Positions 18,028 through 26,168 of a stretch of DNA of 64,000 bases are shown one piece after another. This stretch comes from Rothia mucilaginosa. GTDB taxonomy: Bacteria; Actinomycetota; Actinomycetes; Actinomycetales; Micrococcaceae. The notes under the pieces were generated by a model that searched no databases, was not told where the DNA came from, and saw only the letters and a list, made by a program, of their open reading frames with translations. How positions within the stretch are numbered: position 1 is the stretch's first letter; each line of letters starts with the position of its first letter. The stretch is taken from positions 1,302,001-1,366,000 of the forward strand of contig NZ_CP079822.1 in the NCBI RefSeq assembly GCF_019334805.1, given 5' to 3'. A program made the translations under genes and the position numbers.

Positions 18028-18090
18028 CACCCCCGAAAGGAAAATAATTTTCATGCAAGTGCACGTTGAATTATTCGCTTTCGGGGGCGT
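18028..18090 (-). terminator. Terminator downstream of the MFS gene
   Basis: acccccgaaag pairs with ctttcgggggcgt, with an inner aataatt/aattatt pairing. It is positioned to end the leftward MFS transcript. A Zur-like 15-mer (18039-18053) lies inside. Confidence 0.6.
18039..18053. promoter_or_regulatory. Zur/Fur-like 15-bp palindrome
   Basis: GGAAAATAATTTTCA matches the actinobacterial Zur-type consensus TGAAAATGATTTTCA at 13 of 15 positions. It lies between the MFS gene end and the SatD-like gene start, inside a larger hairpin. The resemblance may be incidental to that hairpin. Confidence 0.3.
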
Positions 18091-18123
18091 TGAGTGGAGT
18101 TGATAGACGGGGCTACCGCGGAA

Positions 18124-19365
18124 CTACTGTGCGTTCGTTACCTGCGAGATATGCGGCAGCTGACGTAGCGGCTTCTGGAATACCATCACCACCAGCGACA
18201 GGAAAATGAACACCGCGTAGAACAGCGCCGTGTACGTAATACCCCAATCAACAATGAGGAAGCCTGCCAGCAGAACAGCCAGCGGGGTCAACGCCATGTT
18301 CGGGATGCCCTGCACCGAGTGCACGCGACCGATCATGTGCTCCGGGGTGGATGCGTTGATGTACGCAATGATGCTCGAATTGAAGGAGGGAAGCACAATA
18401 CCCGCCAGCACAATCAGCAGGCACACCGCCCACAGCATCGAATGAACCACCGGTAGCAACAGGTAGCAGGCCGACATGATAGCCAGGGAGGTGATGCCGA
18501 GCGGGCCGAGTGCAAACTTCTCGGTCAGCGGGCCGACCAGGAACGAGCCGAGCAACACGCCCACACCGAAGGCGCTCGCAAAAATACCGATGAAGAGCGG
18601 GTGTGCGCCCTCCAGGGTGTAGTAGTAGATGAAGGTGAGCGGAATACCGACCGTTCCAAAGTTCGCAAGTGTTGAAACGAACGCAATGGACACCAGTACC
18701 TTGTTCTTCAGGATGTACTCGAAACCGGCTTTTGAGTCCTGCCAGAAGCTGGTTTTCTCGCCCTCCTCCTCTTCTGCGGGCTGCCGACTAGCGCCGTAGC
18801 TCTTGGGCGCGACGATGAATGCCAGCAGGTTGACGACCGCGTGAACTGCGGTCATGAGCACGGTCGAGAAGCCGATAATGATGCCGGCGACCGGGCCGCC
18901 CAGTAGGTTGGCGGTGGACTCGCGCGTCTCGCCCATACCGGAGGCGTACCCCAGGTGTTCCTTGGGGACTACGCGGGTGATGATGGACTGTTCACTCGGA
19001 TAGTCGAAGGTGGAAATGATGGCGGCGAGAGAAATCGTGATCACCAAAACGTAAATGTTGGTGACGTTGAAAACGAGGTAGAGAAGAATCGCTATCCAGG
19101 ACAGTGACTGGCCGATACAGGACAGTGCCAGGCACTTTGAGGGGCCGATTCTGTCGACCCACGTTCCAGATACCGCTCCGGCGCAGGTGGCGAGAACACC
19201 CGCGACAAAGAGGGTGATACTCGCAGCTTCGGGGGAGCCGGTCAGCGCCAAAATAATGATGGGCGTGGTGATATAGCTCATCGAGTCTGAGAGTTGGTTG
19301 GCTCCAATGGCGAAAAGAGTATTTCTAAAATCTTTATTCTTGAGTAGCTCGGTGTTGACACTCAT
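18124..19365 (-). CDS. MFS transporter (EntS/MFS_3-like)
   Basis: A 413-residue permease with about twelve spans. GTWVDRIGPSKCLALSC after the third span and the general layout resemble the MFS_3/EntS group of exporters; drug or siderophore export is plausible but unproven. The ATG at 19365 is preferred because tggagg lies 6 nt upstream and the conserved MSVNTELLKNKDFRN start follows. The longer upstream frame (to 19566) is probably untranslated leader. A TATAGAAT -10-like element near 19590 would give a leader of about 218 nt. Confidence 0.85.
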   Translation of the reverse strand: MSVNTELLKNKDFRNTLFAIGANQLSDSMSYITTPIIILALTGSPEAASITLFVAGVLATCAGAVSGTWVDRIGPSKCLALSCIGQSLSWIAILLYLVFNVTNIYVLVITISLAAIISTFDYPSEQSIITRVVPKEHLGYASGMGETRESTANLLGGPVAGIIIGFSTVLMTAVHAVVNLLAFIVAPKSYGASRQPAEEEEGEKTSFWQDSKAGFEYILKNKVLVSIAFVSTLANFGTVGIPLTFIYYYTLEGAHPLFIGIFASAFGVGVLLGSFLVGPLTEKFALGPLGITSLAIMSACYLLLPVVHSMLWAVCLLIVLAGIVLPSFNSSIIAYINASTPEHMIGRVHSVQGIPNMALTPLAVLLAGFLIVDWGITYTALFYAVFIFLSLVVMVFQKPLRQLPHISQVTNAQ

Positions 19366-19859
19366 GGGGGCCTCCACGATGGGGTTTAGGGTGTCGCGCG
19401 GCGTGCAATCCGCCGTGTTGTAGTTCGTCGTGCGCAATTGTGTGAGTGAATACCCTGACAGTCGGCTGTGTCTGCCTGTATGTGCCTGTTTCTGCTTGTG
19501 CACGCCGGTCATGATGGGTGGTTGAGGATGCACGGAGCGGCTCATCGGGAGCCACCCCCCGCACAAAAGTGTGTCGCGCGATACTTTAGATTCTATAAGA
19601 GACGTGAATCATATGCGTGAAGGCTAGTTGAAAAACTTTCCCCATTTTGAGTATTGACATTAGGGTTAGTATGACTACAATTCATTCTTGGTGGTTCCAC
19701 CTGGCTAAATCTTCAGCGGCTAAACCCTGACTAAACCTCAGCTAAACCCGAATCCGGGCACGCCAAAGACCCCCGCAACGCAGCGGGCGGGGGAGTGCAG
19801 AAGAGCGCAGAATAAAGGCGCTCCAGGTGCTACCCAAGTACGTACTAGTCAGCGGGGCG
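19366..19859. other. Leader of MFS gene and intergenic region
   Basis: No supported gene. On the minus strand it holds a TATAGAAT -10-like element (about 19588-19597) and a long GC-rich leader with possible stems (for example ggctc-ccgat-gagcc). From about 19660 to 19859 I see only a weak hairpin (19770-19793). Confidence 0.4.
19770..19793 (-). terminator. Weak hairpin after the helicase gene
   Basis: cccccgc pairs with gcggggg across a 10-nt loop, placed about 65 bp beyond the helicase stop. On the minus strand it is followed by only a short ctttgg. Confidence 0.4.
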
Positions 19860-22800
19860 CTACTCCACCAGGCCCGCGAAACCCGACAGAGCCAGCACCT
19901 CCTTAACACCCTGCGGCACCGAACGCGCCACCCACGGCGAATGCACCAACACCGCCCGCCACTGACCGCGCGACACCGCCACATTCAAACGATTCGGCGA
20001 GAGCACAAAACCGGTACCGCGCCCAGAATCAACTCGCGACGACGCCAACGACACCAACACCACCGCAGCCTCCTGACCCTGGAACTTATCCACCGTGCCC
20101 ACGCGCACGCCAGCACCCGAAGAATCCGCCAGTCCAGCGGCAATCAGCGCCTCACGCACACAATCAACCTGCGCGTTATACGCCGCCACCACAATGCAAT
20201 CCTCAGCCGCCAACGGGCGCGGCTCAGCGCCAGCCGCCGGAACCCACTCACGACCCAACAACTCACGCACGCAATCCACCACCGCCTGCGCCTCCTGCAC
20301 AGAACGCACCGAACAGCCCGCATGCTCCACCGGATACGACACCACACCCGGCTCAATACCCTGCAGAGTACGACCAGCCGTCGCCGCCGCGCTCGCCAAC
20401 GCGCCATCATAAGACAGCCACGAAACCCGCTCACACAACGCCGAATCCATACGCCACGACTCACCCAAGAAATAGCCAAAACGAGGATCCAATGCCGCCG
20501 CACCATCAGACAACCAACCCAACGCCGAAACGTCCACCGGGTACGGGTGCACACCCGTCGACACCTGCGGCAACTGCTGCGGATCGCCCAACAGCAGCAC
20601 CGAACGAGCCGCACGAGCCGCCGCCACCGTATTCGTCAGAGAGAACTGGCCAGCCTCATCAACCACCAGCACGTCCAGCGACCCGGCAGGCACACGACGC
20701 TCACTCACGTAATCCCACACCGTGCCGCCAAACAGCAGACCGCCCGCACCAGAAATCAGCTCCACCAGCTCAGAATCAGACACCTCAGACCACGGGGCGT
20801 CCGGGGTCACCGACTTGCCGCGCAGACGCACCGCACGTGAAACATCAAAACCATCACGGGCACAGCACGCCAACATAAGATTCTCAATCACCGCGTGCGA
20901 CTGAGCCACCACGCCCACTTTCGCGCCCTCCGCCACCAGGCGCGCAATCACATGCGAGGCGAGGAAGGTCTTGCCCGCACCGGGAGGGCCCTGAACTGCC
21001 ACATAGGAGCGGTCGAGAGCGCGAACCGCCGCGTGCACGGCATCCACCGTAGGCAGGTCAGAGGCGGGAAAATCAACCTCACGGGGTAGATTTTCTGCAT
21101 TTTTAGCGTTCGAGGCGCTCTTCTTGAGGCGCGGTGCGCGACGGAACAGCAAATCCGCGGAGGCGCTCTCCACCCCCGTCAGGGAAGCCGCCGCATCGAG
21201 CACGCTCGGTAGGGCGCTGGGGGAGGCGGGGGCATCAGAGGGCTCGGAATCTTCATCGGTGATAGGGCCGCTAGGCATGAGGGTGCTAGGCATTAGCGCA
21301 CCGCCGAAAAGTAGCCCATGCACATCAGACTGCAGAGCCGCTTCAATCGTCGCCGTCGACACCGGATCACCGGGACCAATACCCGAAGGCAGCGCGCGGT
21401 GCGGCTCATCCTTCACGCGGATGCGCTCCTGCAGAAGCACCTCCAAGAACTCGCCGGTAGACTCTGCGGCAGTCTCTTCAGGGTCCGTAGAATCCTCGGA
21501 ACCGGCACGGAAACCACCCTGCGCCACAGCCAGCACACGCATGCCAAAGAAACCGGTCGCCGCCAACTCGGCGGGCACACGCTCACCCGGATTCGACGCA
21601 CGGAAATAATTCAGCTGCGACTCCATGCGGTCCAGCGCAATCTGCGGGCTCAACCCCGCCTCATACGTACAAAAAACCGCACGGTCAGAGGGTGCAATCA
21701 CCAGGCTCGGGTCAGCCTCAATTCGCGCACGCAACAGACGCACCTGCGCGCCGCGCACACGATACCAGCCGGGGGCGTCTTCAATCTCGGCGGGCTCCTT
21801 CATGGCGGCGGCAAGCGCCTCCAGGTCTGCGGGGGTGTTCAGAAGAGCATGCGCATGCTCCACCGAGAGCACCTGCACCCGATCAAGGTACGCGTAATCG
21901 CGGCTCGCCACCCACGCCGTCGGGCCGTCCTCCAGGCGGCGAATGTGCTCACGCCAGAACGGGGCACGCTCGCGGCGGTGATAATTCGTCATGGACAGCA
22001 GCATCGCCGCCTCAAGCTCACCGGCACCCCAGCCGTGCTCCGCCGCGTGCTCCTCCAGGGAGGCAAGCTGGGCATCCAGCAGGCACTGCAGGCGGTACTG
22101 TTCGCTGTCGTTCTCCACCGCGGCGGGCACCCTGTACATGACCGGGTGCTCCTCAGTTTCAGGATTCTCGGTGGTATCTTCGGCAGTGTCTTCAACGGCG
22201 TCTTCGGTGACGAGCTCCGGGGCGTCGGTCGCGAGGGCAAGAGGTGCCGCCGCGTTCAGGCACGCCGGGCACTCGCCGCAGGTCAGAAAATACGGGATGC
22301 GCTCGGCAAGTTCCGCCGGTTCCACGCCCTCGTTCAGTGCCTCGGTGAGCGAGAGGAGGCGCTGCTCCTGCAGGCGAATCAGCGGAAGAATACGCGCCGA
22401 ATCAACCCTGTGAGGTTGAGGAACGGGGGAGTGGTGCTCAGCGTACTCAGTGGGTTCCGATTCGGACCCCGCGCTGTACTCATTCGCGCCGTGCTCCAGA
22501 TGAAGGTCGAGGCGTGCGGCATTCTCGGTGCTCTCGGCGCTTTCGGTGGCGCTCTTGGTTGCACTAGCGGTCAGCAGGTGCGCCGCCAGGGCACCGCGCA
22601 ACAGTGCCCGATGCGCCGCCTCACCCAGGTGCGGGGTGCAGACGATCCGGGCGGTATTGCTCTCGGCGGTGCTGTCCGCAGCCGGGCAGTCGAGGCGGTC
22701 GAGCTCCACCGTGTAGGTCAGCCCCGCCGCGGAGGTCGCCACCAGGGGCACCGGGCGCGCTGTGCCGCCCGCGTGCTCACTGCCGACTACTCCACTGCCG

Positions 22801-22979
22801 ACCATTCCACCGGCGGTCAGCGCTCGCAGGCACTCGCGGTACGCTTCGCGGGCGCGATCCAGCTTCTCGGGGGTCGGGTGGGCAGACTGCTTCTGCGCAC
22901 GCTCCTGAAGCTCGGTGTAGAGTCGCAGCTCGCATGCGGAGGTGGCGGTCAGATCAGCGAGGGTGAAGGTAAGGTCCAT
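19860..22979 (-). CDS. Superfamily 1 DNA2/UPF1-like helicase with N-terminal RecB-like region
   Basis: A 1039-residue protein. The C-terminal third is a complete SF1B helicase: Walker A GPPGAGKT (about 660), DEAG box VVDEAGQFS (about 775), GDPQQLP, motif TVDKFQGQE (about 965) and LNVAVSRG. The N-terminal two thirds resemble the TM0106/RecB-like nuclease arrangement seen with these helicases, including CGECPACL, which may bind metal; catalytic nuclease residues cannot be assigned with certainty. Several Ala/Glu/Ser-rich insertions lie between about 120 and 290. A role in DNA repair or replication-fork processing is the family expectation. It is monocistronic, on the same strand as dacB. Confidence 0.85.
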   Translation of the reverse strand: MDLTFTLADLTATSACELRLYTELQERAQKQSAHPTPEKLDRAREAYRECLRALTAGGMVGSGVVGSEHAGGTARPVPLVATSAAGLTYTVELDRLDCPAADSTAESNTARIVCTPHLGEAAHRALLRGALAAHLLTASATKSATESAESTENAARLDLHLEHGANEYSAGSESEPTEYAEHHSPVPQPHRVDSARILPLIRLQEQRLLSLTEALNEGVEPAELAERIPYFLTCGECPACLNAAAPLALATDAPELVTEDAVEDTAEDTTENPETEEHPVMYRVPAAVENDSEQYRLQCLLDAQLASLEEHAAEHGWGAGELEAAMLLSMTNYHRRERAPFWREHIRRLEDGPTAWVASRDYAYLDRVQVLSVEHAHALLNTPADLEALAAAMKEPAEIEDAPGWYRVRGAQVRLLRARIEADPSLVIAPSDRAVFCTYEAGLSPQIALDRMESQLNYFRASNPGERVPAELAATGFFGMRVLAVAQGGFRAGSEDSTDPEETAAESTGEFLEVLLQERIRVKDEPHRALPSGIGPGDPVSTATIEAALQSDVHGLLFGGALMPSTLMPSGPITDEDSEPSDAPASPSALPSVLDAAASLTGVESASADLLFRRAPRLKKSASNAKNAENLPREVDFPASDLPTVDAVHAAVRALDRSYVAVQGPPGAGKTFLASHVIARLVAEGAKVGVVAQSHAVIENLMLACCARDGFDVSRAVRLRGKSVTPDAPWSEVSDSELVELISGAGGLLFGGTVWDYVSERRVPAGSLDVLVVDEAGQFSLTNTVAAARAARSVLLLGDPQQLPQVSTGVHPYPVDVSALGWLSDGAAALDPRFGYFLGESWRMDSALCERVSWLSYDGALASAAATAGRTLQGIEPGVVSYPVEHAGCSVRSVQEAQAVVDCVRELLGREWVPAAGAEPRPLAAEDCIVVAAYNAQVDCVREALIAAGLADSSGAGVRVGTVDKFQGQEAAVVLVSLASSRVDSGRGTGFVLSPNRLNVAVSRGQWRAVLVHSPWVARSVPQGVKEVLALSGFAGLVE

Positions 22980-23110
22980 GGTGACTTTTCTGCTGGAGGA
23001 GAGAGAAACAAGGCGGGCATAAAACCCCGCCGCTGGGAGTGGGCGAGAGCCCCGGTTGAGGAGCCTGTTGGCACCCCGTGCAGCCCCTCGCCCCGAGAGG
23101 TTGATTTTCA

Positions 23111-23126
23111 GGTTTCACGTGAAACA
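23111..23126. other. parS: parS-like ParB centromere site
   Basis: GGTTTCACGTGAAACA matches the bacterial parS consensus TGTTTCACGTGAAACA at 15 of 16 bases. It lies in the non-coding gap between dacB and the helicase gene, inside a larger inverted repeat (ttgattttc at 23101-23109, gaaaatcaa at 23132-23140). ParB binds such sites near the replication origin and loads chromosome-partition complexes. Confidence 0.85.
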
Positions 23127-23188
23127 CTACAGAAAATCAATCTGTACAGGATGATTTAGAGGGCTTTCGGGCTATCCGGGCGCACACG

Positions 23189-24829
23189 TTAGGAGGCTGC
23201 ATCCGCCGCAGCCGCAGTAGAAACTGCCGCCGCGGACGCTTCCGAAGCGGGTGCCGAGGCGGCCTCAGAAGCCGGGGCACTTGCCCCATCCGAAGCGGGT
23301 GCAGAAGCAGCCGGCGCTACCGCAGAGGGGCTGGCAGAAGCACTCGGCGCAGTCGAACGGTTCGCAATCGCCGCCGCCGCCGCGTCCACGCGTTCCTTCG
23401 CGGCGGGCAGCGCATCCGCACCGCCCAGATCGTTCAGAATAATCGCGAAAATCAGGCGGGTGCCGTCGGGTCGGGTCGCCACACCGCACAGCGAAGACAC
23501 CGTGTACAAGGTGCCGGTCTTCGCCTGCACAAAAGTGCGTGCGTGCACGGCGTTCGCCGCACCAAAACGACCGGACAGGGTGCCGCTCACGCCCGCGACC
23601 GGGAACGTGCTCATCAGCTGCTCCGCATGCTCATCAGCATTCAGCAGAGCCACAACCTGCACGAGGGTTCGGGCGGTCACGCGGTCCGTCAGGGACATGC
23701 CGCACACGTCCGCCTGCACCAGGTTTTCAATGTTCACGCCGGCATCCACGAGCGCCTGGCGCACGGTCTGCTGTGCCGCCTCGCCGCTGCCTTCCTTACC
23801 TGCGGCAACGGCGGCGCAACGGCCGAGCACCTCGGCGAGAGCGTTGTCGGATTCGAGCATCATGTGCTGTGCCTGCTCCAGCAGGGTTGCCGACTCGACC
23901 GCGGCGATTTCGGCTGCTTCCGCGGGGGCGGTGCGGCGCTCCGCGAGGGTGAAGCTCATGCCGGACTCCTTGCCGGCGGTGTTGAGTGCATCCACGAACG
24001 CCTGCTGGGCGGCAACCGCCGCATCATCCGGGCGTACCGGGTTGCTTGCGGTGGACTTGCCCGGCACCGTGTGCGATTCGAGCGCAATGGGGTGAATGGG
24101 CGTGATCTGGCCGGACGCCACATCGGCGGCATCCCAGCCGGGGTTCACGCCGGGGCCGCTGAAGAAGGTGCCGTCAAGGTAGACGGGCAGCGCCGCGGTC
24201 GGCTTCTCGCCCTGAAGAAGCGCCTTCACGGTCAGCTCGGCGAGGGTGGTCAGGCCTGCGCGTCCGACAATCTGCTTCGGGTTGGAAGCGCCCGCACCGA
24301 GCAGGGTGTCGCCGCCTGCCATGAGGTACAGTCCGGCGGAGTCGCGGGTGACGCGGGTGCGCAGGCGCGCCTGCAGGTTCGCGTAGTGGTTGAGTGCGAA
24401 CAGGGTCAGCACCTTAAAAGTGGAGGCGGGCACGCGCGCGGTGTCGGCGTTGGCGGCGTACAGGTCGGCGGGCGCGGTGGTTGCCTTAATGCTGGGCAGG
24501 TTGCCGTCCATGCCGGTGACGAGCAGGCTGTACTGCGGGTAGGTGCCGTCCGCGAAGAGCGCGGTGAGGGCGTTGCGCAGCTGCTCCTGTTCGCCCTCGG
24601 GCAGTGCGGGGGCGAGGGTTGGGGTGGCGCTCGGGGTTGCGGAGGCGGTCACCTCGGCGGTGCCGGTGGGGCTGCCGGTTGCACTGCCGGTGGGGCTTGC
24701 GGAACCTTCGGGGTGTTTCTGTTCGGTTGCGGCGGATCCGCAGGCGGTGAGGAGGAGCATGCCGCCGAGGGTGAGGGCGGCGCGGCGGGTGAGGGTGGTG
24801 GTCTGGGTGTTGTGCTTGTTGGAAGGCAT
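23189..24829 (-). CDS. dacB: D-alanyl-D-alanine carboxypeptidase / endopeptidase (PBP4 type)
   Basis: A 546-residue S13-family penicillin-binding protein that trims peptidoglycan stem peptides outside the membrane. Catalytic motifs are STFK (about 135), SDN (about 325) and KTGT (about 436). The N-terminus has a twin-arginine-like LTRRAALTLGG and a lipobox LTAC, so it is probably a lipoprotein, possibly Tat-exported. A Thr/Ser/Pro linker follows. The last 50 residues are an unusual Ala/Ser/Pro/Glu repeat (SAPASEAASAPASEAS). TATGCT ends 6 nt before the ATG, suggesting a leaderless mRNA. Confidence 0.92.
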   Translation of the reverse strand: MPSNKHNTQTTTLTRRAALTLGGMLLLTACGSAATEQKHPEGSASPTGSATGSPTGTAEVTASATPSATPTLAPALPEGEQEQLRNALTALFADGTYPQYSLLVTGMDGNLPSIKATTAPADLYAANADTARVPASTFKVLTLFALNHYANLQARLRTRVTRDSAGLYLMAGGDTLLGAGASNPKQIVGRAGLTTLAELTVKALLQGEKPTAALPVYLDGTFFSGPGVNPGWDAADVASGQITPIHPIALESHTVPGKSTASNPVRPDDAAVAAQQAFVDALNTAGKESGMSFTLAERRTAPAEAAEIAAVESATLLEQAQHMMLESDNALAEVLGRCAAVAAGKEGSGEAAQQTVRQALVDAGVNIENLVQADVCGMSLTDRVTARTLVQVVALLNADEHAEQLMSTFPVAGVSGTLSGRFGAANAVHARTFVQAKTGTLYTVSSLCGVATRPDGTRLIFAIILNDLGGADALPAAKERVDAAAAAIANRSTAPSASASPSAVAPAASAPASDGASAPASEAASAPASEASAAAVSTAAAADAAS

Positions 24830-25158
24830 CTTTTGAGCATAGCGGGCGGATGGGGTGCCTATCGAATTTACGCGCCGGTGCTGGGATGCTCATGCCGCGC
24901 TCTGCTGCCCCTCACGACCCCTATCTGGGCTGCCCGGCATGGTGGCGGGGTGTGCTGGCGCGCGTGCTGGCGGGCGCGGGACTAGGCGGAACGTTAACTG
25001 TGGTGTGAGCGTGGTAAATTACGCTGGTTTTGGCGCCGAATACACGGTTTCGGTGTGCGTGAACGGGTTACAATGGGTGAGTTCAACACCTAACTTTCGC
25101 ACCTTGCGCGCCGAAGTCGCCGCGAAAGTGACTCTAACTCACGAGAAAGAAGGTTCCG
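24830..25158. promoter_or_regulatory. Divergent dacB/ppa intergenic region
   Basis: It contains the dacB -10-like TATGCT (24841-24836, minus strand) and, for ppa, a TACAAT -10-like hexamer at 25069-25074, which would give a leader of about 80 nt. No gene is evident. Confidence 0.45.
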
Positions 25159-25644
25159 ATGGAACTCGACGTCACTATTGAAATTCCCCGCGGCTCCCGC
25201 GTGAAGTACGAAGTGGACCACGAGACCGGCCGCCTGCGCCTGGACCGTGTGCTGTTCACCTCCATGCAGTACCCCACCGCTTACGGCTACTTCGAGAACA
25301 CCCTGGGTGAGGACGGCGACCCGCTGGACGCAATGCTGATCCTGGACGTTGACGTTGTTCCCGGCGTGCTGGTTGAATCCCGCCCGGTCGCAGTGTTCAA
25401 CATGACCGATGAGGCTGGCGGCGACGCTAAGGTTCTGTGCGTCCCCACCGACAAGCGTTACGACCACATCAAGTCCCTGGCTGATGTTCCCGAGCAGCTG
25501 AAGGCTGAGATTCAGCACTTCTTCGAGCGTTACAAGGACCTGGAGCCCGGCAAGTGGGTTAAGGGCGAGGGCTGGGAAGACCTGGCTGCTGCTGAGAAGA
25601 TGGTCCAGGAGGCTATCGACCGTTTCGCAGCTGAGGGTCACTAA
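25159..25644 (+). CDS. ppa: Inorganic pyrophosphatase
   Basis: A 161-residue family I soluble pyrophosphatase, hydrolysing pyrophosphate to pull biosynthetic reactions forward. Diagnostic features are [29 protein letters not shown] and the active-site segment [11 protein letters not shown], with downstream [14 protein letters not shown]. Its start has a good gaaagaagg ribosome binding site. It is followed by a two-hairpin terminator region. Confidence 0.97.
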   Translation: MELDVTIEIPRGSRVKYEVDHETGRLRLDRVLFTSMQYPTAYGYFENTLGEDGDPLDAMLILDVDVVPGVLVESRPVAVFNMTDEAGGDAKVLCVPTDKRYDHIKSLADVPEQLKAEIQHFFERYKDLEPGKWVKGEGWEDLAAAEKMVQEAIDRFAAEGH

Positions 25645-25676
25645 GCTGCCGCACCGTTAGGTGCACCCGGTTTTGT

Positions 25677-25750
25677 AGGGGGCGTGTTCCCCGTGTCTGG
25701 TTCGTGCGAGTTTTCGTGCGTGCTGGAGGCGGTGGGCACGCCCCCTTTTG
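25677..25750 (+). terminator. Terminator after ppa
   Basis: agggggcgtg and cacgccccct form the base of a long hairpin, followed by tttt. A smaller hairpin (gcacc-gtta-ggtgc) lies just before, at 25651. Confidence 0.6.
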
Positions 25751-25797
25751 TTGTGCTCCTTGGCTGTGTTTGGGGGTGCCGGAAAGGCGTGTTTAAC

Positions 25798-25872
25798 CGA
25801 ACTATTCTTCGGAAAATAGCCTCAGAGAGCTTCTCGAGGTGCTATTATGGGCATATTACGAAGAATAGTTCG
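25798..25872. promoter_or_regulatory. Double CGAA-N6-TTCG operator upstream of HTH gene
   Basis: CGAACTATTCTTCG (25798-25811) and its exact reverse complement CGAAGAATAGTTCG (25859-25872) are 61 bp apart centre to centre, close to six helical turns. Each is itself a CGAA-N6-TTCG half-palindrome. A nested dyad (aatagcctc / gaggtgctatt) and a TATTAT -10-like element (25843-25848) lie between them. This is the arrangement expected for cooperative autorepression by the HTH protein. Confidence 0.6.
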
Positions 25873-25911
25873 TATAACGTGAGGTTCTGTAGCGGTGAGG
25901 AGGAAACCCCC

Positions 25912-26136
25912 ATGGCATTCGACGCAACGGGGTTCGCACAGGAATTTGGTGCCCAGGTTCGCGCCGTCCGCAAGTACGAAAAAATCACCCAAATGGAGTT
26001 GGCATGGATGGTTGGGCTCAGCGATAAAACAATCCGCGATATTGAGCGTGGGCTACCCGGCCCGTCAATTGGTGCGGTCCTCAAGGTCGCCCAAGAGCTC
26101 GGCATCGAGCTGACTATTGCCAACCCCCTCACCTAA
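25912..26136 (+). CDS. Orphan HipB/Y4mF-like XRE-family HTH protein
   Basis: A 74-residue protein made of one XRE-type helix-turn-helix: KITQMELAWMVGLSDKTI then IRDIERGLPGPSIGAVLKV. This layout, with the WMVG and DIERG motifs, is typical of HipB/Y4mF antitoxin-like repressors. No HipA-like or other toxin gene is adjacent; tilS follows 32 nt downstream and may be co-transcribed. The ATG at 25912 has gaggagg upstream; earlier in-frame codons overlap the operator. It probably represses its own promoter. Confidence 0.85.
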   Translation: MAFDATGFAQEFGAQVRAVRKYEKITQMELAWMVGLSDKTIRDIERGLPGPSIGAVLKVAQELGIELTIANPLT

Positions 26137-26168
26137 CCCCTCCCGCACGCCTATATAAAGGAACCACC

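Noticed and set aside
19659..19676. TTAGGGTTAGTATGAC resembling a DtxR/IdeR box upstream of the MFS gene
   Set aside because: Only about 9 of 15 core positions match, and it lies more than 60 bp upstream of the predicted -10.
21318..23159. 613-codon open frame on the plus strand across the helicase gene
   Set aside because: Arg/Gly-rich product typical of a GC-rich shadow frame, and it overlaps the parS site.
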